DNA of 64,000 bases. Source: Microbotryomycetes sp. JL201 (taxonomy: Eukaryota; Basidiomycota; Microbotryomycetes). Shown one piece after another: positions 46,745-57,490 of this stretch. The stretch's first letter is position 1. Each line of letters begins with the position of its first letter. The DNA is taken from the NCBI GenBank assembly GCA_033819885.1, contig JAQYUZ010000051.1:52325-116324 (forward strand), read 5' to 3'. Below the pieces are notes generated by a model. That model did not search any database, was not told the origin of the DNA, and saw nothing but the letters and a program-made list of their open reading frames with translations. A program made the translations under genes and the position numbers.

Positions 46745-47033
46745 TCGCATAGGAACCTGTTTTGCGCCGACTCTCAGGTATCAATTGGTTGTAATCACAT
46801 GCAACGAAGTAGTCCATCCTTGTGTGCTATCGCCAGCAAACGTTCCACTTGGCCCATACAGCCTATTTTTGTTGAATGTTTATAATGACGATTATGCTGT
46901 ATTTGCACGGTCAGGACTTATTCGATTTGAATGAGCAATGACGACAATCAGTCACGTGCCCGGAACTCGAGCGGAGAAATAGCGAGGCGCGTCGATCTTT
47001 GCTTGTCCACGTCTCGCTGCCTGTTGCACAAGC

Positions 47034-49104
47034 ATGGAAGCAGTGGGGCCAACAAAGTCACCGGACTCCAATGGATTGAGATCATCCACCAGCCGCGCGC
47101 CCGGCGAGCCAGAGTTTGGTTGGATCAAGGAGGCGTCCTGTGCGTGTCGCACTTGGGCCCGATACCCACAATAAGACCGCGAGGCTGATTCCAACATCTA
47201 TCAGGCTACATGTGTATGATTGCGGCGGGCTGGAGTGACGCAAGTGCTGGCCCCTTGCTACCTTATATCCAGGTGAGTAAGCGAGGCGAGAGCGCGACAC
47301 CCGACACGTGCATTCTCATTCATTGTGCCCAATGCTAGGCCTACTATGGCATCAATTACACAGTCGGTAAGCCAAACGCAGGCCAAATGGACTAGCCGAC
47401 ACTGACCAAGTGCATTTCAAGTCTCGATGCTTTTTGTTGGCAAGTGCTGCGAGACAGTTGAACAAAACTCACGAGCTGACACGCTCCTGCTCATCCAGGT
47501 CAAATGACTGGTTTCTTGGCGGCTTCTTTCGCCAATACATTCGCGACCGAGAGATTTGGACTGGGTAAAGTTATTGCCGCCGGCGGTATGATTCAAGCAA
47601 TGGGGTACATTTTCCTCATCCCAGCGTTTCCGTTCCCGATCATGCCCGTGTGCTATGCCGTCGTCGGTAAGATTGCGCTTGAGCTCAAACGAGAGGGCCC
47701 TGTTCACTGATGCGTCCGTCTCGGTAGGATTCGGCATGGCTCTTCAAGACGCCCAAGCGAACACCTACATTGCCATCTTGCCCCGAGCGGACTACAAAAT
47801 GGGATTTTTACACGCCGCATACGGCAGTGGAGCACTTGTTTGTCCGTTGGCAGCGACAGCGTTCGCCTCGTCAGGGCTTTTGTTTGCACACTTTTACGGA
47901 ATTTCATTGGCGATCGCTTCGGTCAACACGGTGTTGCTCCTCTATGCATTCAAATTCAAGTATACGATTGATACTGTCGAGCCTGCACCAGCATCACCCG
48001 ACGATCTCGAAGCGAGTGGCGACGAAATTGAACTAGGTCAGTTGACCACACACAACGAAAGCAGGCAAACTATGCACAACAATGGTCACCCGAACGACAA
48101 GAACGATCTTCAAATCCGAGAGAACGCGGGCGACGGGTCTGAGGTTGTGGCTTCGTCGGATGTGGCGACTTCGGCTCGCGCGGACGCACCGAAGCCGATT
48201 TTGGACACGAAATGTACTCGAATGCAGAACAAGACACAACATGGAACGCTCAGGCGGACACTGTCTAATCGCACGGTCTGGGTGTGCGCTTGGTTCATAC
48301 TCGTTTAGTGAGCGCTCATTTTAGCCAGGGCGTGTCTTCGTGACTGAATCAGAGTGTGTAAACAGCGTCGGCTCCGAAGTCAGTATTGGTGGGTGGATCA
48401 TCACATTTTTGATCGAGAACAGGGACGGTGGTCCGTCGGCTGGATACGTTGCCACCGGTTTCTGGGGCGGCAAGTCTTGTTTGTTGGCGAAGGCTGTCGA
48501 CCACATCGCAATTGACATTGTTTGCCCAGGTTTGACAATTGGTCGAGCCATATCTACGCCGCTGAACAACTGGGTCGGAGAGAAGCGAGTGCTGTTTGTA
48601 TATCTCGGCATCGCAATTGGGCTCGAATTGGCCATTTGGTTTGCGGACACGCTTGTTGGCAATGCCGTCGCAGGTAAGCTCACACGTACATTTGCGCGAG
48701 AATCTGGTGCTCACGGTCATGCCACAGTTGGGCTGGTGGGTCTGATCATTGGGCCAATATATCCGGTGCGAAAGACCTGTCCGTCAGCCTACGCATATCC
48801 ATTGAAAGCCTTGTTTTCAGGTGACGATGTCAGTGTGCACAAAAATTCTGCCGAGGTCAATGCACGCAAGTGGAATCGGCTTCATTGCTGCTTTTGGCCA
48901 AGTCGGTGAGCAGAGGCGACCGTCATCAACAAATCGCTTTCTAACATTGAAAGCGCAACAGGCTCGGCACTGTTCCCGTTCATTACTGGTGCCCTGGCTC
49001 AACGCTTCAGCCCGGCAGTCCTTCAGCCAGTGATGGTAGTGTTGTTTTCGATCCAAATTGGCATTTGGGCGCTTGTGCCGTCTCCGCCGCGAAAGAAGGA
49101 CTGA
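47034..49104 (+). CDS. Major facilitator superfamily transporter (Bsc6-like)
   Basis: Twelve-helix-type MFS permease of the fungal Bsc6/fucose-permease-like group; substrate unknown. The ATG at 47034 (MEAVGPTKSPDSNG) starts a short hydrophilic tail; splicing gives CMIAAGWSDASAGPLLPYIQ-AYYGINYTV-VSMLFVG-QMTGFLAASFAN, the first two helices of the family. Other blocks: LGKVIAAGGMIQAMGY, QDAQANTYIAILPRADYKMG, AAYGSGALVCPLAATAFA. A large hydrophilic central loop (about 110 residues, acidic then Asn/Asp-rich) precedes the second half: VSIGGWIITFLIE, GYVATGFWGGLTIGRAISTP, SMHASGIGFIAAFGQVGSALFPF. Ends PSPPRKKD. About eight introns; two use GC-AG (47440-47498 and 48470-48529). Confidence 0.9.
47440..47498 (+). 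other. GC-AG intron in the MFS gene (first)
   Basis: The donor is GCAAGT, the acceptor ATCCAG. Splicing restores LFVG-QMTGF in frame. No GT donor nearby keeps the frame. 59 nt. Confidence 0.8.
48470..48529 (+). other. GC-AG intron in the MFS gene (second)
   Basis: The donor is GCAAGT, the acceptor GCCCAG, 60 nt. Removal gives GFWGGLTIGRA, the conserved start of a helix. Because the intron is a multiple of three without a stop, it could be mistaken for coding sequence adding about 20 residues. Confidence 0.75.
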
Positions 49105-49232
49105 ATTAGTGTTGTAAAATGTTGAATAGTTCAAGTTGTGCGATGGGAATTGGAAAATCGCTCGGCTCTTCGCAGTCGCCGAGCAACCGGAGCTCAGCTT
49201 TGTCGCTGTCATCAACGCCTGCAGTACATCAT

Positions 49233-50383
49233 GTCCGCATCAAGTCCATCACTGACGAGCCAGCTGTGTCATGTGTCCCCGCTTGCGATGCCGTCGTCCG
49301 CACTTGCGCACGTGAACCGCATCATTGCGTCGAGCTCGGGCACTGACAAGCTGTTCATGCTCTATTCGTGTTCGTTGTGGGCTTTGAAAGGCCGATGTTA
49401 GTGCAAGGGCTAACCCAGGCCCGTTCTTGCAGATTCTGCATACCTTGCACAGGCCGTTTTGAGGTCCAAGCGCGTCGCCAAACTCGATTTGGCAGACAGG
49501 GTACAAAAGCTGCAAGCTATCGTTTCAGATGCTCGAGTATTGTACGCTATCAGATTCTCTCCGTTGCGCTGTCCTCGCTCATGACGTGTTCTCAAACAGG
49601 TACCGCTTGTTTGGCCTGTTCCCGATCCTCGCCTGGGCACAATCGCTAAACGACAAGAATCAAGCACCAGAGGACAAGCAGCTAAGGACGATCCAGAAGC
49701 TACAATGCTGGTCCATGATTCTCTATTACCCTCTCGAGCACTACTGTGAGTGTCGATGAAATATCCCTTGGCCCAACACACTGTATCTGAATTGCAGCGC
49801 TCTTCAGACTACCTTGCCGGTAAAGGAGTTTTCAAAGCGACGGCAGATCGTATAAACAAGGTAAGCAGCCCTTTCCCTCACCTCCGTCGGCGTCACTCAT
49901 CGGTCGGTACAGATTGCCATCTGGTCGTGCCGATTTTGGGCTGCATACGTAGCTTTGTACGTAATGGATACCCTAAGAACGTGGTAAATTGCTTGCTGAT
50001 GCGATTTGTGGCTACAATAGGCAAATCCTGCATATTCGCCGCGAGTATCAGCTCTTGTCGCTCGAAAAACGACAACTCGGCTTGACCCGAACGCTGAACG
50101 AAAAGACCGAAGTCGAACTCACAGAGCAAAAAGCCGAAGTACAGAGAATCAAGGCAAAGGAGCGATATTTGTACAACGACTCTTGGGTCCAAGCTGGCTA
50201 TTTACCGCTTACGATGCACTGGTCAGTTCCAGCGAGCGCGGCATCTTTCCAGCACTATCATTCATTCAGGGTTCGCACAGGTCTCTACCAAACGGTGTAC
50301 TTCCAAGCTCGACATGGGTCGGCGTGTGCGGTACGGTGGCGGCAGCTTTCGGACTTAGGCAAACGTGGACGGCCACTGCATAA
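49233..50383 (+). CDS. PEX11-like peroxisomal membrane protein
   Basis: Probable peroxisome proliferation factor of the Pex11/Pex11C class, about 240 residues. The ATG at 49233 starts MSASSPSLTSQLC. Blocks after splicing: HVNRIIASSSGTDKLFMLYS, AYLAQAVLRSKRVAKLDLAD, LYRLFGLFPILAWAQSL, QKLQCWSMILYYPLEHYYYL, AIWSCRFWAAYV, then a charged coiled-coil-like stretch (LSLEKRQLGLTRTL, KTEVELTEQKAEVQRIK), GYLPLTMHWSLPNG and a terminal segment WVGVCGTVAAAFGL ending in WTATA. About seven introns. The first donor (near 49370) is uncertain; the others are fixed by frame. Assignment rests on the GTDK/YRLF/LEHYYYL/PLTxHWS signature order. Confidence 0.82.
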
Positions 50384-50825
50384 TCTTTGCCACAAGTTGT
50401 GCATTTCACATGTTCAGAGCTCGTGGAATGTCTGTGAAAACTTCTCATTGAATGCACGTCCGTGCTCTCGGTATTTCTTCGAGCCTGTGTCCTCGCCGCG
50501 CCAGAGCAGGGCACGTCATTCTTCTTGACCGACTGTCTCGCTTTGTGCGCATCAGTCGCCCGGACTGGATCATTCCCGATCTGACTGCGCTGCAGATCAC
50601 TTTGGATATTCCTTACGCCGTGAGACCGGCCTTGAAAAAAATCTCGCAGCAAGGCAGCTGCCGAGCCGCGCATTCAGCACATCGTAGGGGCTCGAGCGTG
50701 CTGACCGAGCGATGATTTGTACTTGACCGGAGTTCGAGTGCTCAACCTTTTTCCTTCTTCCTTACATCTGTCAAGAGCATCACTCCCTCTCTTCCTACTC
50801 ATACCACTACTCGAATTCGTCGACA
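50384..50825. other. Intergenic upstream of ADH-c
   Basis: 440 bp, no convincing gene. It contains the element around 50690-50730 that resembles one upstream of ADH-d. Confidence 0.35.
50721..50730 (+). promoter_or_regulatory. Element shared with the ADH-d promoter
   Basis: The CTTGACCGG block, preceded by GAGCGT and GACCGA within 35 bp, lies about 100 bp upstream of the ADH-c ATG. ADH-d has the same order at 52559-52582, about 90 bp upstream of its ATG. It may be a retained binding site or simply leftover duplication. Confidence 0.35.
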
Positions 50826-52132
50826 ATGTCTTCGCATCCTTCCACCTACCGTGTTGCAGTCAAAGCCGCCGACAACAAGGTCGTGCTCGAGACTCGCCAA
50901 TGGACGGACCCCGAACCAGGACAAGTCATCATCAAAACTCTGGCTTGCGGTGTTTGCCACAGGTGAGCTTATTCCTCATGAAGTTTGATGCTCTCGGAAA
51001 TAAACGAAGCTGGACGCGCAGCGACATCATGTCCCCCGTTGGACAGATTCCTGGTCATGAAATCGTTGGTGACGTGGTTGCAGTGCACGAGTCCGAAAAG
51101 TTATGGAAGGTTGGAGACCGCGTTGGCAGTGGCTGGCACGGTCCGTCGTCCTCTGGTGAACGACATTGGACTGTTCGACTGACTCTGGGCTTTTGTTAGG
51201 CGGTCACTGCCACACTTGCTACAGCTGCCGCCGTGGCGAATTTTCGCTTTGCGACAACGAAGCGATCAACGGTTTGAACAAGGCCGGCGGCTACGGAGAG
51301 TATGCCATCTTGCGCTCTGAGGGTATCGCCCGAGTTCCAAGAGACATGTCTCCTGCAGACGCTGGCATCATGATGTGTGCTGGCATCACCGTCGCCAACA
51401 GGTGTGATACCCGCATGAGACCGCTTCCAATCCATAATGCTGACGCCACCACCATTGCAGTCTTCGGAACGTTGACAACATCAGACCTGGAGATGTTGTG
51501 CTCGTCTCTGGCCTCGGCGGTCTTGCTCACTTGGCCATCCAATTTTCAAAAAAGTCTGGATACTACACAGTCGTTTCGTCACGTGGCACGAGCAAGAAGG
51601 ACCTCGCCTTGGAGCTCGGTGCCGATCAATATATCGACAGTGAAGCCCAAGATGTCGTCGAAGAGCTTCGCAAGCTTGGTGGCGCCAAAGTTATTATGGG
51701 CCTCGCACCGAGTGGCAAGGCTTTGACCAAACTGATTCCCGCACTTGGCAAAGAATCGACGCTCTTACTGCTTGCCATTCCTGATGATGAGCTCATGATC
51801 CCGGCTTGTGAGGAGCGCAAGTGTTGGCAATCTGGGTTCCGATGCTCACGCTTCACTTTGTTCAGTGCCGCTCATTGGTCGCCGTGCTGCAGTCCTTGGT
51901 TGGCCCGCCGGCTCGTCAGTGCGTTTCGTTCCGCGCTCAGACTGACTGGAATCCGGATGTGTAGATTGACGAAAGACACACACAGCTTGACGCAGAAGAG
52001 ATTACAAAGTTTGCCCATCAGGTCGGCATCAAAGGTTACACTCAAGAGTACTCTCTCGATCAAGTCCAAGAGGCTTATGATGCCATGCTGAATGGCACAG
52101 TGCGCTTCCGTGCCGTCTTGACTTTCAAGTAA
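50826..52132 (+). CDS. Zinc alcohol dehydrogenase (ADH-c)
   Basis: Intact member of the tandem pair, about 340 residues in seven exons. Starts MSSHPSTYRVAVKAADNK. Splicing gives GVCHSDIMAPV-type ligand motif (here SDIMSPVGQIPGHEIVG), the structural zinc cluster GHCHTCYSCRRGEFSLC, MMCAGITVANRSLRNVDN, the cofactor loop GLGGLAHLAIQFSKKSGYY, and C-terminal blocks LIGRRAAVLGWPAGSS and SLDQVQEAYDAMLNGTVRFR. Ends AVLTFK. The loop between the first zinc Cys and the GHE motif is about eight residues shorter than in yeast Adh1, as in the other ADH genes here. The closest relative is ADH-d, 0.5 kb downstream. Substrate unknown. Confidence 0.93.
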
Positions 52133-52667
52133 AAGCTCAATCCTCGGAGTTGTACAATACTCTATGCCGAATTTTGAAAGTAAAATTTGAATTATATTGA
52201 CGAGGTTACATGCCATACGAGCACATTGTCTGTCACTTACATTGCATGGAATTGATTTCTCCTCGTCATCGAGTCCCTTCGAAGCAAGATCCACGCCTCA
52301 CCTCGCCTTCGTCACCTAGATTGTAGCACAATGCTCGGCGAATCGACGAATGGCGTGGTCGGGCGAAAAATTGCACCAGGATTCAGCCTTGCGCTTCTGC
52401 CGAGCTTTCTGAAGGAGCTCAATCAGCAGGCGCTTGCCATTTGTGAGTACTTCGGTGTCAGGCTCCTAAAGATAGAGACTTCGGCAATGATGAGACGGTA
52501 AACGCAGGACCGCAAGGCAAACAAACCCGGGCCGCGTCTGACCGATATTCGAGGGGCCCGAGCGTCGACCGACCTTGACCGGTGTAGATCAAAATTATCA
52601 GCGCGCTTCGCTTCTCTGCTTTCTATCGATACTTCTCTGACTCACTGCTCGTGTACGAACAAAAATC
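52133..52667. other. Intergenic between ADH-c and ADH-d
   Basis: 535 bp. A 57-codon open frame (52330-52503, ATG start) has no recognised domain and is probably chance. The ADH-d promoter element is at 52559-52582. Confidence 0.35.
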
Positions 52668-53995
52668 ATGGCTTTCAACCCTTCAACCTACCGTGTTGCT
52701 GTCAAGTCTGGCAAGCACAAACTCGTCCTCGAAACTCGCCAGTGGACAGACCCTGAGCCAGGCCAGATTGTTATCAAGACCTTGGCCTGCGGTGTTTGTC
52801 ATACGTGAGCGACTTATTGTCCTGCATCTCGCAAATATGCATAGTTGCTACAGCGTGCGTTGGAGTGGCGGTCAAGACTGACCAGTATTGGTCTGTGTAG
52901 CGACATAATGGCTCCTGTTGGACAGATTCCTGGTCACGAGATCGTCGGTGACGTGGTCGCAGTACACGAGTCCGAGACGCTGTGGAAAGTTGGAGACCGC
53001 GTTGGCAGTGGCTGGCACGGTCCGTCGTCCTCTGGTGAACGACGTTGGACTGTTCGACTGACTCTGGGCTTTTGTTAGGCGGTCACTGCCACACTTGCTA
53101 CAGCTGCCGTCGTGGCGAATTCTCGCTTTGTGACAATTGTGAACGGCTTGAACAAGGCCGGCGGATACGGAGAGTATGTCACCTTGCGGTGTGAGGGGAC
53201 AGCCAGGATCCCAAAAGAAATGTCCCCCGCGGATGCTGGTATCATGATGTGTGCTGGCATCACAGTTGCCAACAGGTTTGTTTGAGTGCACACCCGCATC
53301 TAAACGCGGCTGACATTCTGCTGCTGTCAGCTTGCGTAACGTCAATAATATCCGACCTGGAGATGTCGTACTGGTCTCTGGTCTCGGTGGCCTCGCTCAC
53401 TTGGCTGTGCAGTTTTCAAAAAAGTCTGGATACTACACAGTAGTGTCTTCGCGAGGCACGAGCAAGAAGGACCTTGCCCTTGAACTTGGAGCGGATCAAT
53501 ATATTGACAGTGAAACTCAAGACGTTGTCGCAGAATTGGCCAAACTTGGGGGCGCCAAGGTCGTCATGGGTCTCGCTCCCAGTGGTGAAGCTCTGACCAA
53601 GCTCATTCCGGCACTCGGCAAAGAGTCGACTTTGCTTTTGCTCGCCATTCCTGACGACGAGATGAAGATTGCCGCATGCAAGTGATTGCTTCACTTCGAA
53701 CCACCTCAGCTGTCTGAAGATTTCTCTCCTCAGTTCCTCTGATTTCACGTCGCGCTGCCGTACTGGGTTGGCCGGCTGGTTCATCCGTGAGCCCAAAGAT
53801 GCTGTCATTTACGAAATGCGTAACACCCAAATGACCTCGAATCTTTAGCTTGATGCTGAAGAAATCACGCGCTTTGCTCACCGAGCCGGCATCAGAGGGT
53901 ATACGCAAGAATACTCGCTCGATCAGGTCCAAGAAGCCTACGATGCTATGCTCAACGGTACTGCGCGCTTCCGTGCCGTCCTGAGTTTCAAGTGA
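52668..53995 (+). pseudogene. Frameshifted zinc alcohol dehydrogenase (ADH-d)
   Basis: Tandem paralogue of ADH-c with the same exon layout: MAFNPSTYRVAVKSGKHK, SDIMAPVGQIPGHEIVG, GHCHTCYSCRRGEFSLC. Directly after the fourth structural Cys codon, the nine bases GAAGCGATC of ADH-c are replaced by four (TGTG), a net loss of five. The frame then reads to a TGA at 53192-53194. Past the break all blocks are intact in another frame: GLNKAGGYGEY, MMCAGITVANR, GLGGLAHLAVQFSKKSGYY, SLDQVQEAYDAMLNGTARFR, AVLSFK with a stop at 53993-53995. Splice sites remain good, though one donor has changed from GT to GC (53678-53733). No intron of plausible length would bypass the break. Either a young pseudogene or a sequencing error. 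Confidence 0.75.
53678..53733 (+). other. GC-AG intron in ADH-d
   Basis: The donor is GCAAGT where the matching intron of ADH-c has GTGAGG; the acceptor is CCTCAG. The junction restores PLISRRAAVLGW in frame. 56 nt. Confidence 0.7.
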
Positions 53996-54303
53996 ATTGA
54001 TCGTTCGGCGGGTTGTCATCGGTTCTGGGCGCACACCCATTAGTCTCAGAGTCTGCCTGCGTCCATGTGCAATCTTATCCTTGTATGTTCTAATTTGCGA
54101 GCAAAGAGTCAGGTTTTAACGTTTCCGAGAGCAACGGCATCACTCGTGATTGACCATGGGTTTTCGTCACGCCCGACGGTCAAAAGTTGTCCACACATAC
54201 TCTTTCCAGACGATTTGTGCCGTTTGAACGATTCGAGTTTATTGACGTAGCTCCGCGAAAATATCGCCCGCGCACTTTGAGCTCTCAGCCGATTTGAGCC
54301 TGA
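53996..54303. other. Intergenic between ADH-d and an unknown gene
   Basis: 308 bp, with nothing recognisable. Confidence 0.35.
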
Positions 54304-56933
54304 ATGCCGAGAGCCGCCAAGCGCCGCCGCGATGACGACTCGAGTGACGACTCGTTCAAAGTGGATGGTGCAGACGAGAGTGACGAGCTAGCGAGCAGCG
54401 GCGAAGAGGTGCAGAGCGTGCAGGCAAAGGCCCGGCGAGCGCCGCGCGCGTCGACATCTAAAGCCTCCTCGCGCGGCAGCAGCATCGACACCGAGGCCGG
54501 TGAACCGCTCACAAAGGAGCAAGACGCCGTCATGAAGCGCAAAGTCCGTCTGTTTTACGCCGCGCGGCCATCACGAGCGCGAATCGGCTCGCTGCGCCAA
54601 GTGGCCGAAGAGCGCCGCGAGGCGTACAAGCTCGCGCTTTCAAAGATGGAAGACACTCCTCCGACAACTTACGAGCGAAAGACGGATCGCAGGTTTCGGA
54701 TAAGCGAGGGCGACACGAGCTTGCGCTACGAGTTTTCGAAAGATTTGCCGCTCGTTCACGAATCAAACGCCTGGCTCAAGCTGTGGCGCGAGCAGTTTGA
54801 ATGGGACCACAAGTGGCCGCGGTTCTCGACGCTCGTCGGCGTCGCTTGCAAGGTGAGTTTGACGTTTAGGCTCTGCAAAGGGTGGCACGACACGCTGACG
54901 GCCGTCACGACCTCAGTTGCTCGAAGACGGAGACTGGCCTACAGAGCAAGAGTTTGACAAAGCGCTGTCAAACACAAAGAGGCGTCGCAAGTCAAAGCCT
55001 GGGACCGCCAAAGCCGGTCTCGAGCCGATCAAGAATCCCGCCGATGTTTCTGTTCAGCATGTGAGTCTGTTGCCTGATCTCGTGCTGCTTTCGTAGAGCT
55101 CACAGTCTTGGTAGGTCTCGGGTCACCAACTGCCGCTCATCTCCAACACGGTCGACTGCTTTTTCAAGACGCGCACGCTCTACGTATCGATTACTGTAAT
55201 TGTGGGCTCACACTTTGAGCTCGGTGCAAACCTTGGCTGATTTGTGTCTCACAGCAAGCCGAAATCAAGGCTGAAGGCCGTGTCGCTTTGTACCTAAGCT
55301 TTGGCGCCAAAGTTCTCGGACGCAAATTTTTGTTGACGTCCACGACGACTCATTTCCGACCGCCCGATCCGGACAGCGCCGAGTACGGAGCATGGGAAGG
55401 TCTCTGTCACACGTTTTTGCAAAACCCAGCCGCTGTCGTGCATGGCACCATTGAACCTACGTCTTCAGGTGAGCCATTGAGCCCAAGACGTGAGCAGCGC
55501 GGATTGCTGACAATTTCTTGCAGGCGATTTTCAAATGAACATTGATGAGCTTGGCTTCTTCAGTCTGTCAGGTCTGGGCCAGCAAAGTAAAGACAAAATC
55601 AGGTGGATGTTTGATACGCTCGAAGTTCTCGTCGCTCCGCTGCGTCATAGAGAAGGCCCGTTCTACCTGCGCAAGGAAGAAGATGGATTGTGGCGGCTGA
55701 AGAAAGGTCCTGCACCCCGACGAACTCCGTTCTTGTATCCGTTGGCGCCGACATGTGAATTTTCGGGTGTGTCATTGTTCGAGCCTGTGCTGACTCGCGT
55801 TTGCATGACCAGACACGGGCTTGACGACGGCGAAGAAAGAGTACAAGCCGCCCGGAGATCCTCCCGCTTCGCTCGAAAAGCTCGATCCCAGCTTGACAGC
55901 TGGTATTCGTGTAGAAGACGAACAGCTTTCGCCTCGCACCGACCGCGAACAAGCGGCGGCAGAGCCTGTCAATGACGCGGACCCTGCGGCTGACCCGAGC
56001 TTGTCAGTGGCAGAGGGAGTTCAACATAGGTTGACCTCGCTGAGAGGGGCACCGGTCGAGACACTGATTCCCAATGAACAAATCGTCGCGCTTGCAAGGC
56101 AAAATGTTATTGAACCGGAAAACGTACAAACTGTTGAAGCTGTCGTGGAACGTCCGAATCTTTGCTCAAGCTCTCGCGTTCAGCCATCTTTGGCCAAATC
56201 GTCCCCAAACCAAATCAAGCTCCGGCGCCGGGCGTCGCCACAGCGTAACTCGGGACGTCCTCAGCGCAATGCAGTCGTGCACAAGCCCGTCAAATATCTT
56301 GAGCCCAACGAATGTGATGGTACTGGATCGTCTTCAGAGTCGGAGTCGGACAGCGGTGCGGCAGACGAGAAAGTAGTCATGCCCAAACGGTCGAGACGAG
56401 CAGTTGCCAGGCAATCGAAAGCGGCAGACAGCTCGCCCGCGAAGGGAATGCTCGCGGGCCAGAAGAGGCCGCGCGAAGAGACGGCAGAAGCCGACAAGTC
56501 GTCCGAAGACGTCGAAGTCGAGCCACAGGCAAGCCCGAAGGAGCGAGAAGCACCAATCGATGACGAGATACTCCATGAAACCCTCACGAACGGCACGCCG
56601 ATAGCCAAAAAGGCCAAACGAGCACCACGCAAATCCGCGACTACCGCAACTCAGCCTATTACGTCCAGGCGTGCTGCGAGAGCGAGCACTGATGCAATGC
56701 CCAACACTGTAATCAGCCCTCGCGCGCGTCGTCGCTCTGCTCCCGGTCCCGAACCCGAGCCTGTCGCCGACGGAGCTGATACAGATCCGCCCGCAAGCTT
56801 TGGTTTTGCCCCTCCACCGCCGGCGTCATTCTTCCGAACAAACGCCGTCCTGTCTCCTTTCAAGTCGTCGAAAGTTGTTCGCGAGCCTGGCAGCATGCTG
56901 ATCGACTTTGAGACGGGCAAGAAGATTGTTTAG
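54304..56933 (+). CDS. Unknown, probably nuclear basic/acidic protein
   Basis: I do not recognise this protein. The ATG at 54304 starts MPRAAKRRRDDDSSDDSF, a nuclear-localisation-like basic run followed by acidic Ser-rich sequence. The middle looks folded: SLRYEFSKDLPLVHESNAWL, LWREQFEWDHKWPRFSTLVG, VSGHQLPLISNTVDCFFKTR, VALYLSFGAKVLGRKFLLTS, CHTFLQNPAAVVHGTIEP, MNIDELGFFSLSGLGQQ. The C-terminal third is disordered, with Lys/Arg-Ser/Pro runs (KRSRRAVARQSK, KKAKRAPRKSATT, RARRRSAPGPEPEPV) and ends FETGKKIV. Five introns near 54850, 55060, 55195, 55470 and 55757 keep frame across all joins. A role on chromatin or in the nucleolus would fit the composition but is a guess. Confidence 0.75.
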
Positions 56934-57490
56934 CCTGTCCCAGTTTGTCATGAATATTATCTTGCTTTACGTTTGGAGCTTTGAAATACACTGTTGCTTC
57001 TCTATGAATAGCCGGGCTCGTATTTCAGCTGATCGACGGCGATAGATTGCGCCACTCGTTAGAATAAGACTACCTGAAAGTAAGCGCCCGGCGCTTTAAA
57101 ACCACAAGACGCCGCCATAAGGACCGACTTGGCCGTCCACTCCAACGCCACGGACCATGACTCCCAAGCGAGACTTATGATCGTCTGTCTGATTTGCTCG
57201 TTCGCCCCAACCAGACAGGTCAATGCGCAATTCGCCCATCTCTGTCGAATCCGAAACGGTTCGCGACGCCACCTCTTTTACAATCTCGCCCGCGTTTCAA
57301 AAGACTTTTGACAAGTACGAAGTTGTAGAACGCTCCCCATACGCCACTCTGGAAAGATATGTCTGTTGTCGAATTGGCAACGACCCAAGGCGTGCCAGGT
57401 GGCGTCGAAGGGCATGGCCAGCAGTCAGGCACAGACAAACCGTTGACACGCCTTGATCAGTCGCGCAAGGTGGTGACAATGGCTTTCTCT
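56934..57490. other. Intergenic left of the inverted repeat
   Basis: 557 bp. Short plus-strand open frames with ATG (for example at 57223) do not resemble known proteins and run into the left repeat arm. I cannot say whether they are real. Confidence 0.3.

Noticed and set aside
48470-48529. Extra 20 residues in the MFS protein
   Set aside because: Open and in frame, but flanked by GCAAGT and CCCAG; removal restores the conserved GFWGGLTIGR, so treated as a GC-AG intron.
52330-52503. 57-codon ATG open frame between ADH-c and ADH-d
   Set aside because: No similarity recognised, no splice context and short; likely chance.
23954-53995. A secondary-metabolite gene cluster built around FAS2, ADH, GST, MFS and MedA
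   Set aside because: FAS2 is the primary-metabolism synthase; housekeeping genes (APC8, PRE7, SQS1) are interspersed, and no polyketide, NRPS or terpene enzyme is present.
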